The notes: generated by a model from the letters alone, not told the origin. A stretch of 14,172 nucleotides of DNA from an uncultured Desulfobacterium sp. (GCA_937124525.1 CAKZLA010000071.1:1-14172), one strand, 5' to 3'. Shown: positions 7,257 through 13,883, numbered from the stretch's first letter. A program made the numbers and translations.

Positions 7257-9196
7257 AGCGATTCTCCCACTTTTCTTCCTTCAAAAATTGCCATGTCAAT
7301 GCCCCGGGGTGCCACGCAGTCCCCCACGCGGTAAAGTTCCTTCACCGACCCCTTTAATGCGGTGTAAAGATCATCCCGGACATGGTTGCCCGCATCAAGA
7401 ACCACGGTGTCATGATCGTCAAAAATAACCGTTTCATGGGTATAAATATTTTTTGCGGTTACCTGGGTGCCCTGGATGGTCTCCACCGTTACATCGGTGA
7501 TAAAGAGCACCCCCTTTTGCAAGAGCCGCTGGCGTGAGAGATAAAGATCCCCCAGGGATGCAAGCTCAATTCCCACAAATAGATCCGGTGTGATCAGGGT
7601 TACTTTTTTCCCCTGATCAGCCAGATATTCCACCGTTGCCGTGGCGTGGTGGTTGTTGATTTCATCAATGAACAGCACTTTTTCTCCCACGGAAAATTTT
7701 TCCTCCAAAACCGCTGGCACGGTCAATACCATGGGGGGGGCATAGGTGCCGGGGTAGGGTGTTTCCATGGGGGATGATCCGGCGGCCACAATTACAACAT
7801 CTGGATCTTCCCGGGAGATAAGTGCCGGATCAACATCTGTTCCTGTAATCACCGATACTTTTTGGCTTTTAATTCTTTTTTCAAGGTTGGTGATCACCGT
7901 GAGAATGGGGTCTCGGCCAGCGGCTTTTCCATGGAGATTCACCTGACCGCCGATGATGTCGTTTTTTTCATAAACCGTCACATCATGGCCCCGTGCGGAT
8001 GCGGTGCAGGCCGCTTCCAATCCGGCAGGCCCTGCACCCACCACAATGACCTTTTTTCGTGTGGTTGGAGGGGGCACCACCGGGTCATCTTCCAGGACCT
8101 CATATCCCACCTCGGGGTTTTGAATGCACCCGATGGTTTTTGATTGACTGGTTCGCCCCACACATCCCCTGTTGTCCCGGACACAATGGCAGATGGTGTC
8201 CGGCACCTTGTTTTTCAGCTTCATGGGCATGTCAGGATCGGAAATCAATGCCCGCATGACCCCCACGGCGTCGGCCTGGCCCTGTTCAACGGCCTTGCCT
8301 GCCATGTTAAAAGAGCCCAGGTGATGGCCGGCAATGACAGGAATATTCACCTCTTTTTTCAAGGCCTGGGACAACGTCACCGTGTGGCCGGGGGGGGTAT
8401 GCATGGTGGGACGGACCATGTGAAGATTGTAATAGGTTCCCATGCATACCTCCATGAAATCAACGATTTCGGCAAAGGCCCTGGCAAAAACAAGGGAAGA
8501 TTCCAGATCAAGCCCCCCCCAGAACTGCTCATCCATGCAAAGACGGACACCCATGGTGAACTCAGGTCCTATTATTTCTCGAACCCCTTTGAGCACCGCC
8601 AGGGGAAGCCGCATGCGATTTTCCAGGCTGCCACCGTATTCATCCTGTCGATGGTTGCTGACAAGGGAGAGAAATTGTCGCAAAAGAGATTCCTGTCCCA
8701 TATCAATAACGATGCCGTTGAAGCCACACGCCTGAACCCGTTGGGCCGCCTTGGTGAAACAGGTTATGATTGTTGCCATATCTTCGGGTTCCATGGCCTT
8801 GGCTGTTTCGCCAAAGGCGATGTCCGAAAGGGCTGAGGGGCCCCACACTTCCCGGCGGGATACAGCACCACTGCTCTGGAATCCATGGTGATTAAGATTG
8901 GCAAGGATGGGAATGTTAAAGGCCTGAACCGCTGCCGTAACCTGGCGCAGATCATCCACCGCATTGGGGTGATTCAGCGCAATCATTGTGTCCCAGGGAC
9001 GATCATGGGGATCCATGGAGAGTTCTCCCATTGTAATCATCCCGCATCCTCCCTTGGCTCTTCTGACGTAATAGGCGATGTGACGTCTGCTCAATCGTCC
9101 CTGTCGGCCGAAATTGGTGCGATGGGGTGAAAAACAGATGCGGTTGGAAATCTCGATGGTTCCCATCCGTAAAGGTGTCAATAGGTGAACTGTCAT
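7253..9196 (-). CDS. Mycofactocin-associated FadH/OYE-family oxidoreductase (first of tandem pair), altered Fe-S motif
   Basis: This 647-residue paralogue of the next gene has the same layout: FMN barrel (about 1-325), Fe-S motif, then FAD/NAD(P) domain with GAGPAG at 387-392, GGQVN at 416-420 and RVGDCVAPR near 623-631. The cluster motif is C338-x2-D341-x3-C345-x11-C357: the second of four cysteines is Asp, although an extra Cys (C336) sits nearby. As in its neighbour, the barrel Tyr of OYE/FadH is replaced (GQESLLRQF). The start MTVHLLTPLRMG is chosen because GAGGAG lies just upstream and because the longer reading frame would translate a terminator-like hairpin. Both paralogues share the G-T-(Y/F)-Y-N-L...MHTP segment. 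They may form a heterodimer or act in sequence; the substrate is unknown. Confidence 0.88.
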   Translation of the reverse strand: MTVHLLTPLRMGTIEISNRICFSPHRTNFGRQGRLSRRHIAYYVRRAKGGCGMITMGELSMDPHDRPWDTMIALNHPNAVDDLRQVTAAVQAFNIPILANLNHHGFQSSGAVSRREVWGPSALSDIAFGETAKAMEPEDMATIITCFTKAAQRVQACGFNGIVIDMGQESLLRQFLSLVSNHRQDEYGGSLENRMRLPLAVLKGVREIIGPEFTMGVRLCMDEQFWGGLDLESSLVFARAFAEIVDFMEVCMGTYYNLHMVRPTMHTPPGHTVTLSQALKKEVNIPVIAGHHLGSFNMAGKAVEQGQADAVGVMRALISDPDMPMKLKNKVPDTICHCVRDNRGCVGRTSQSKTIGCIQNPEVGYEVLEDDPVVPPPTTRKKVIVVGAGPAGLEAACTASARGHDVTVYEKNDIIGGQVNLHGKAAGRDPILTVITNLEKRIKSQKVSVITGTDVDPALISREDPDVVIVAAGSSPMETPYPGTYAPPMVLTVPAVLEEKFSVGEKVLFIDEINNHHATATVEYLADQGKKVTLITPDLFVGIELASLGDLYLSRQRLLQKGVLFITDVTVETIQGTQVTAKNIYTHETVIFDDHDTVVLDAGNHVRDDLYTALKGSVKELYRVGDCVAPRGIDMAIFEGRKVGESL

Positions 9197-9232
9197 ACAC
9201 TCCTCTTTTTCAGATGTCCCCTGGGGGGAGAG

Positions 9233-9277
9233 AAAATAAAACCGGGGGAGGTGTTCTGCCCTCCCGAACCTCCGGTT
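9233..9277 (-). promoter_or_regulatory. Terminator-like hairpin in the leader of oye1 (attenuator candidate)
   Basis: In minus-strand RNA, GGGAGG pairs with CCTCCC (plus-strand arms 9260-9265 and 9246-9251) around an 8-nt loop. An outer AACCGG/CCGGTT pairing (9272-9277 with 9240-9245) is offset by a one-sided bulge. The stem is followed at once by UUUUAUUUU (9233-9241). The layout is that of an intrinsic terminator about 40 nt upstream of the oye1 start. As no room remains downstream for a full promoter, it is better read as an attenuator or partial terminator controlling the oye/etf genes. Confidence 0.5.
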
Positions 9278-9330
9278 GATGCGGCCCTGCATCTTTTTTA
9301 GCCACGATGAACCGAACTTTGTAGATTTTT

Positions 9331-9393
9331 ATTTTCGTGTCATTTTGACAAAAATCAGAGGCCTTCTTTTGGTTCTGACTTGTTAAGGTTTGG
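9331..9393. repeat. Intergenic repeat, copy B (inverted relative to copy A at 5221-5284)
   Basis: This is the reverse-complement counterpart of copy A. ATTTTCGTGTCATTT (9331-9345) is the exact inverse of the 15-bp core, and 9367-9393 matches the 27-bp box at 23 positions. It lies in the 250-bp gap between the alcohol dehydrogenase and oye1, so the two copies bracket the oye pair in opposite orientation. The core here overlaps a perfect dyad, TGTCA-TTT-TGACA (9338-9350), which is degenerate in copy A. Confidence 0.6.
9338..9350. promoter_or_regulatory. TGTCA-N3-TGACA dyad, possible operator
   Basis: A perfect 5-bp dyad with a 3-bp spacer lies in the gap upstream of oye1. Such short palindromes can bind dimeric regulators, and the position between a likely terminator of the dehydrogenase gene and oye1 is where a promoter/operator would fall. 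A TTGTCA hexamer on the minus strand overlaps it, but no good -10 lies at the right distance. Evidence is weak. Confidence 0.25.
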
Positions 9394-9401
9394 GTGTTTG
9401 G

Positions 9402-9431
9402 AAAAAAGATGCAAAACCATGCGCAATGGTT
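9402..9431 (-). terminator. Candidate terminator after the alcohol dehydrogenase gene
   Basis: In the minus-strand transcript, AACCAT and ATGGTT (plus-strand 9426-9431 and 9415-9420) form a 6-bp stem with a 5-nt loop. It begins 15 nt past the dehydrogenase stop. A U-rich tail, UUGCAUCUUUUUU, follows. The stem is modest, so read-through into the oye genes is likely. If active, it separates mftABCF-dehydrogenase from the oye/etf genes. Confidence 0.4.
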
Positions 9432-9446
9432 AAATCAGGGCAAATA

Positions 9447-10664
9447 TCAGATACACGATTTCATGATGGTCCGGATCTGATCGGCATTGATATCTCTGGG
9501 ATTGGCCTCCCTTGAAATGTCGTTCATGGACCACTTGATGGTGTGATCAATGTCGGCATCGGTAAAATCGTACTCTTTTAACGGTTTCTGATGGATTCCC
9601 ACATCATCACGCAGTCGATTGATGGCTTCAAGGGTTTTGTCCGTGGCTGCCACCGGGTTCATGTGATGGATATCAAGCCCCATGGCCACACCGATTTCTT
9701 TGAATTTCACCATGCTGGAGATGGAGTTAAAGCGTTCCACCGGCAGCATCATCAATGCATTGGCATAGCCGTGGTGAAGCCCTTTAAGGGCGGACACCTG
9801 ATGGGCCAGACCGTGTACCATGCCCATGCCGCCGCCGATGTTATAAGCCATGGAGGCAATGTACTGGGCCCAGACCATGTTTTCCATGGCCACATCATTG
9901 GATGGATTGGCGTGGGCTTCGCGCATATTTTCACTGAGTAGCTGAATGGCTTTAATGGCCACTCCGTGGACCACCGGCATGTTAAGCCTGCCAATGAAAG
10001 GTTCCATGGCGTGGCAGAAGGCGTCCATGCCGGTCCAGGCCACCAGATGGGGGGGCTGCATCCGCATCAGTGCCGGATCATTGATCCCCACCGATGGGGA
10101 GACGCCCGGCACCACAAGAATTAGTTTATATCGCCACTCTTCATCGTTGATGATGGCAAAGGCGGTGCCTTCTGCGCCGGTACCCGATGTGGTATTCACT
10201 GCCACATGGGGAATATTCACCATCTTATAGGAGGGGATTCTGGTGGTATAATGGGGATCCAGAAAAGCGGCAAAATCACGAAGATTGGTTTCTGCTCCCT
10301 GGTTCTCAACCATGATGCGAATGGCCTTGCCCGCATCGGATGAACTGCCGCCACCCACGGATACGATACCATCACATCCGGCATTGATGTAAGCTTCAGC
10401 GCCGGCCTTACATTCATAATCTTTGGGGTTGGAGGTGACACCGGCAAAGATGGTAACGCTGATGCCGGCATGCTTGAGCATGCCTTCAATTTCTTCCACA
10501 ATTCCGGTTCCCTTTAGTCCTGTTGTCACCAGAAGTGCATTGGTGATACCGTACATCTGGGCTTCCTGGGCCACCATCTGGTGGGCACCCCATCCCATGA
10601 TGGCCCGGGAATGCTGTTGAACGTATGACAGGGGAAATTGTTTTCTTTCAATGTTAATAGCCAT
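9447..10664 (-). CDS. Iron-containing alcohol dehydrogenase, NDMA-dependent methanol dehydrogenase (nicotinoprotein) type
   Basis: This 405-residue group III alcohol dehydrogenase should oxidise an alcohol using a nicotinamide cofactor that, in its closest recognised relatives (actinobacterial Mno/Mdo), stays bound and needs an external acceptor. The N-terminal dinucleotide-binding part includes LLVTTGLKGTGIVEE (44-58), SNPKDY (78-83) and GGGSSSDAGK (104-113). I recognise close similarity to actinobacterial Mno in these segments. The metal site is complete: D214, H218, H284 and H298, with the family's 66- and 14-residue spacing. The ATG is preceded by AAGGAA about 8 nt upstream. It lies 33 bp after mftF, so it is part of the mycofactocin operon and the best candidate client of the cofactor. 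The natural substrate is unknown. Confidence 0.9.
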   Translation of the reverse strand: MAINIERKQFPLSYVQQHSRAIMGWGAHQMVAQEAQMYGITNALLVTTGLKGTGIVEEIEGMLKHAGISVTIFAGVTSNPKDYECKAGAEAYINAGCDGIVSVGGGSSSDAGKAIRIMVENQGAETNLRDFAAFLDPHYTTRIPSYKMVNIPHVAVNTTSGTGAEGTAFAIINDEEWRYKLILVVPGVSPSVGINDPALMRMQPPHLVAWTGMDAFCHAMEPFIGRLNMPVVHGVAIKAIQLLSENMREAHANPSNDVAMENMVWAQYIASMAYNIGGGMGMVHGLAHQVSALKGLHHGYANALMMLPVERFNSISSMVKFKEIGVAMGLDIHHMNPVAATDKTLEAINRLRDDVGIHQKPLKEYDFTDADIDHTIKWSMNDISREANPRDINADQIRTIMKSCI

Positions 10665-10697
10665 GTGTTGGATTCCTTAGTTTAGTTGTTTTTTTTG

Positions 10698-12206
10698 TTA
10701 GTGGTGTAACCCCATTGGTTGAACAATAATCTTAGGGGCAACCGGTTCAAAAAATCGATGTTTTACACATGCGGCCCAAACCCCGGACTGGTAGGCAAGT
10801 TGCTCCAGGGAAAAGAAAAATAGAAAACTTATGGGGTCTAAATTCGGTCTTTTCACCCCGTAAGAGACAAGCCCCACGCCCAGATGAGCCAGGATTATCC
10901 CCATGGAAATCAGGTTGGGACATACCACCCCGATCAACAGGGCCACCATGAGATAATAACGGGATAGAAAAGCGGCCAGATGATAGAGAACGCTTAAATA
11001 GTGGCGTGCCCGGGCATAAAGTATTGACAGAGGGCCCAAGCCAAGTCCCATTACATGGGTTTTGCGATAATACAAAATCGTATCCCCCAGAAAGAGGGGA
11101 ATCGTACAGATTGCCAGGGGAAGAGAAATTTGTGATGCAATAATCAGGAGCAGCCAGAAGAGGGTGGCCATGGCATAAACGGGAAGGGTTTTTCTGCGAT
11201 TGGAATGAATTGATTGCAGCATGGGCTCCGATGTGCCGTATTGATATCGCCGCCGGACAAAGGCTGTCACCTGGTTTCGATGTCGATGGAAGACAAGAGC
11301 TTCAGGATGATAGGCCACAACGCCACCCCGGTCAATTAGACGCCAGCAAAGATCCACATCTTCTCCCACGGTCATCCCGGATTTAAATCCCCCCACGGCC
11401 ATGAACGGCGCTTTTTTTACGGCGAAATTACATGAAGGCAGATAAAAAAAGGCATTTCCGTTCCGGGAATCGCATGCATAATTTCCCATGTGAAGCGATG
11501 AACATACCTTTTCATACCGATCCAGACGGGTGTGATTCAGCTGTGCGTCCACGGCACCGCCACCGGCGGTAATATGGGAATCTTCAAAAACAGATACCAG
11601 TTTGTGAAGCCATAAAGGACCCACGGTGCAGTCTGAATCCAAAAAACAAAGAAGTGCTGCCGTTGCCTCTTCAGCACCCCGGTTGCGGCTGTATGAAGCC
11701 CCCTTTTGTTGATGGTTGCAAATAAGGGTTACCGGGTATTTTCGGGCGATGTCCGGGGTATCATCATCGGACCCGTCGTCCACCACAATTACCTCCACCA
11801 ACGTCCGGGGATAATCCATTTTCCCCAGGGAATTTAAGCATCTGTCAAGATCATGGGGTCGATTTTGTACCGGAATAATGATGGAGACCCGGGGAAGCTC
11901 TGTTTTTTCCATCGCCACCGTTTCCATCAGAAACCCTTTTTGGACAAGTTGTTGTAAAAATTCCTGAAGATCATGTTGGGACAGCCCCTGGGGAAGATCC
12001 CGGGGACGAAATTTTTCGCCCCTGTCCGGCTGGGATTCCAGATGTTGAAAAAAAGGTATCCAGCCGGTATCCAGCTTAACGGCCCGCAAAGGAAAGGTGG
12101 ATACCAGGAAACAGGCATGGGTCTCTTTTTTAAAAGAAACATTCCCTTGAAGTTGATATCTCCTGTTTTGAATCAAAATAACTCCTGATATCCCTTTTTC
12201 ACGCAT
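10698..12206 (-). CDS. mftF: Mycofactocin glycosyltransferase MftF
   Basis: This 502-residue GT2-family enzyme in mycobacteria adds glucose units to the mycofactocin core. Residues about 10-100 form a small domain ending LQEFLQQLVQKGFLMETV, resembling the PqqD/MftB-like peptide-binding fold. The GT-A domain (105-325) shows VSIIIPVQNR, VVDDGSDDDTPD (DDGS 143-146), the DSD metal motif (190-192), GEDVDLCWR with the catalytic acid pair 282-283, and an RRRYQYG segment. Three or so hydrophobic segments (about 343-375, 415-448, 455-475) suggest membrane attachment. The ATG used overlaps the mftC stop by 8 bp but lacks a ribosome site. A TTG at 12174-12176 (codon 11), with AGGAG 5 nt upstream, is a serious alternative giving 492 residues. 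The gene directly follows mftC; mftD and mftE are absent. Confidence 0.9.
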   Translation of the reverse strand: MREKGISGVILIQNRRYQLQGNVSFKKETHACFLVSTFPLRAVKLDTGWIPFFQHLESQPDRGEKFRPRDLPQGLSQHDLQEFLQQLVQKGFLMETVAMEKTELPRVSIIIPVQNRPHDLDRCLNSLGKMDYPRTLVEVIVVDDGSDDDTPDIARKYPVTLICNHQQKGASYSRNRGAEEATAALLCFLDSDCTVGPLWLHKLVSVFEDSHITAGGGAVDAQLNHTRLDRYEKVCSSLHMGNYACDSRNGNAFFYLPSCNFAVKKAPFMAVGGFKSGMTVGEDVDLCWRLIDRGGVVAYHPEALVFHRHRNQVTAFVRRRYQYGTSEPMLQSIHSNRRKTLPVYAMATLFWLLLIIASQISLPLAICTIPLFLGDTILYYRKTHVMGLGLGPLSILYARARHYLSVLYHLAAFLSRYYLMVALLIGVVCPNLISMGIILAHLGVGLVSYGVKRPNLDPISFLFFFSLEQLAYQSGVWAACVKHRFFEPVAPKIIVQPMGLHH

Positions 12207-13221
12207 TGCTTTTTTTGCCCATGCACTCCATCAGACATTCCGGGTCGGGCTGTGATAAATCATGGTACATGTGATATGCCACGGCAGGACAGCCACCACG
12301 ACAGGAATCAAACCTATGGCAGGAGTGGCAGGATGCCACTTCCAGAGATCGAAAATTTTGAAAAATCGGAGAGGTATGCCATATTTCATCCAGGGTCTGT
12401 TCATGGATATTGCCTGCCATGAACTGTTCTTCCTGTAAGAACGCACAGGGATACACCTCTCCCCCGGGTGCCAGACAACAGGTCATTTTTGCGGCACCGC
12501 ACATATCAAGACCCAATCGACGACGTTTTTCCGAAGTCAGACTGAAAAAGGAGTCGCCGGTGAGCACGTCCGTATCCCCCTGTAGCCAGATGGCAAATTG
12601 TTCCAGTTGCTGTTTGGATGGAGCCAGTTCTTTCCAGCAGTCTTTTGCCCGGCCCGAAGGACGAAATCGGCTTACTCTCAGGGTGGCGTCAAATTTTTCT
12701 GCCAACTGTTTCAATGCTTCCAGCTGACCAAAACTTTTTTGGGTTAAGACGGTATTGATACTGAAGTCCACCTTGTGGCGCTGGAGCTGCGCCATGCCTT
12801 CCAATGCCCGTTTGTAAGTACCCTTTCCCCTGATGTCGTCATTGCTCTTTTCATCCACTCCATCCAGACTCACCTGGAGAAAGACATCCTCCATGGCGGC
12901 CAGTCGCTGACAGGTAGGGACATCCAGAAGTGTGCCGTTGGTACTGATGCAGGCAACAATCCCCTTGCTATTGGCATATTCCATGATTTCAAAGAAATCA
13001 GATCGCATGAAGGGTTCCCCGCCGCCGACATTAATCTGGAATACCTGATGCTGTACCAGTTGATCTATGAGTGCCTTGCACTCCATTGTCGACAATTCGT
13101 GGGCGTGGGCCTTACCAGCATCGGAAAGGCAGTGACGACACGCAAGATTACAAAGAAGGGTGATTTCCCAGGTTAGATTTACAGGTGCCCTTAATCCCTT
13201 TCGTGAAGCTTCAATCAACAC
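12199..13221 (-). CDS. mftC: Mycofactocin radical SAM maturase MftC
   Basis: This 340-residue radical S-adenosylmethionine enzyme is expected to decarboxylate the C-terminal Tyr of MftA and cross-link it to Val. The SAM cluster motif is C24-x3-C28-x2-C31 (CNLACRHC) and the SAM-binding GGEP is at 67-70. STNGTLLD (93-100) and VSLDGVDEKSND follow, as in the SPASM group. The C-terminal SPASM domain supplies many cysteines for two auxiliary clusters: C241, C248/C249, C259, C298, C301, C307, C311, C329 and C333. The GTG start overlaps the mftB stop by 7 bp and has AGGAGG 7 nt upstream. Position after mftA and mftB and the matching precursor tail make the assignment specific rather than a generic SPASM maturase. 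Confidence 0.94.
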   Translation of the reverse strand: MLIEASRKGLRAPVNLTWEITLLCNLACRHCLSDAGKAHAHELSTMECKALIDQLVQHQVFQINVGGGEPFMRSDFFEIMEYANSKGIVACISTNGTLLDVPTCQRLAAMEDVFLQVSLDGVDEKSNDDIRGKGTYKRALEGMAQLQRHKVDFSINTVLTQKSFGQLEALKQLAEKFDATLRVSRFRPSGRAKDCWKELAPSKQQLEQFAIWLQGDTDVLTGDSFFSLTSEKRRRLGLDMCGAAKMTCCLAPGGEVYPCAFLQEEQFMAGNIHEQTLDEIWHTSPIFQNFRSLEVASCHSCHRFDSCRGGCPAVAYHMYHDLSQPDPECLMECMGKKSNA

Positions 13222-13457
13222 ACCAGCACCTCCTTTTTTACCAGGTCATCAAGGGCTGTGGCCAATTTCGCATGAATTTCAGATCTTTCAATTCCATTGG
13301 TCTCAAGCCATTTTTTTAAACCGATCCCTGATCCAAAGTAATCAGGTCTGATAAGGCTCCCGGAGTTCAGAAAATAGAGCCGGGGACCCTTGCTGTGGTA
13401 GAACAGCAATCCACTATCCTCGGGACGCACCTGCACCGCCGGAGCCAGTTTATGCAT
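13215..13457 (-). CDS. mftB: Mycofactocin precursor chaperone MftB
   Basis: This 80-residue PqqD-like RiPP recognition protein binds the MftA leader and presents it to MftC. The fold is indicated by APAVQVRPEDSGLLFY, then GPRLYFLNSGSLI (beta strands), and a helical end LATALDDLVKKEVLVC. The start MHKLAPAV is chosen because GGAG lies 7 nt upstream and the family normally begins near such a short run before VRPE. An in-frame ATG at 13503-13505 would add 16 residues and overlap the end of mftA, but has no ribosome site. The open frame extends further only because it shadows mftA. The stop overlaps the mftC start. Confidence 0.88.
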   Translation of the reverse strand: MHKLAPAVQVRPEDSGLLFYHSKGPRLYFLNSGSLIRPDYFGSGIGLKKWLETNGIERSEIHAKLATALDDLVKKEVLVC

Positions 13458-13482
13458 TGGATCTGCTCCGGAAGCGCCTTTT

Positions 13483-13635
13483 TCAGTACACACCGCAGAT
13501 TCCATCAATGGATACCTCTTCAATGGTGATGTCGGTGATGGCAAGCATTGCGTCCTCAGCACTCTTTTCTGTGTCTCTGGATTCAGTGCACTCCTTGGTG
13601 TTTTTTCGGGCCTCTTTGTTTATGATTGCTTCCAT
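13483..13635 (-). CDS. mftA: Mycofactocin precursor peptide MftA
   Basis: This 50-residue peptide is too short for usual ORF calling. It begins MEAIINKEARKN and ends ITIEEVSIDGICGVY; the tail differs from the mycobacterial EEVSIDGMCGVY by a single residue. In known systems MftC and its partners convert the terminal Val-Tyr into the redox-active mycofactocin core, and the rest acts as leader. A strong ribosome site, AAGGAG, lies about 9 nt before the ATG. An internal ATG (codon 30) with GAGG 5 nt upstream could give a 21-residue form. The leader is long for the family (about 30 residues in mycobacteria) and holds an extra Cys (C16). It is the first gene of the operon, 25 bp before mftB. Confidence 0.95.
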   Translation of the reverse strand: MEAIINKEARKNTKECTESRDTEKSAEDAMLAITDITIEEVSIDGICGVY

Positions 13636-13733
13636 TTTGAGTCTCTCCTTTTTGTTATGGTCTTTGCAGGATAATAAAAATCATTCGTAATCGCTGCGTT
13701 GCATTAATCGCGGCGTTGATAATTGTTATTTTA

Positions 13734-13761
13734 AATTTATTGAATGCGAAATATATGCCAA
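13734..13761 (-). promoter_or_regulatory. Candidate sigma70-type promoter of the mft operon
   Basis: On the minus strand TTGGCA (13756-13761) and TAAATT (13734-13739) are spaced by 16 bp, matching the -35 and -10 consensus at five and four of six positions. Transcription would start near 13727, leaving a leader of about 90 nt before mftA. The surroundings are very AT-rich, so chance matches are likely. No sigma54 motif was seen. Confidence 0.3.
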
Positions 13762-13883
13762 TGCCCCCAATTGATGAGTTCACAGATATTTTAAATCAAA
13801 AATTAAAATTTTTCGTGATACCCTATTGGAGTGTTATCTATTTAAATATATAGTATTTTTTAAAATATGAATAAGATTGCTTG

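Larger units (their letters stand above)
9288..9413. repeat. Perfect 12-bp inverted repeats bracketing intergenic copy B
   Basis: TGCATCTTTTTT (9288-9299) and AAAAAAGATGCA (9402-9413) are perfect inverted repeats bounding a 126-bp stretch that contains repeat copy B. The arrangement resembles a tiny non-autonomous element with terminal inverted repeats. The T-runs could also belong to terminator structures. No flanking target duplication was recognised, and copy A lacks equally clear ends. Confidence 0.4.

Noticed and set aside
8144..8836. 230-codon open frame on the plus strand
   Set aside because: It lies antisense within oye1, whose protein is clearly conserved. The translation is rich in His and Gly without domain features and lacks a ribosome site.
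9197..9292. N-terminal extension of the oye1 frame by 32 codons
   Set aside because: The ribosome site and the family-typical start are at 9196. The extension would translate a terminator-like hairpin and has no conserved character.
13458..13562. Longer mftB starting at 13562 or 13505
   Set aside because: Both starts overlap mftA codons and lack a ribosome site, while the ATG at 13457 has GGAG at 7 nt.
13457..13690. 77-codon plus-strand frame over mftA and mftB
   Set aside because: It is antisense to the recognisable MftA tail and the MftB start, with low-complexity Ser/Leu-rich content.
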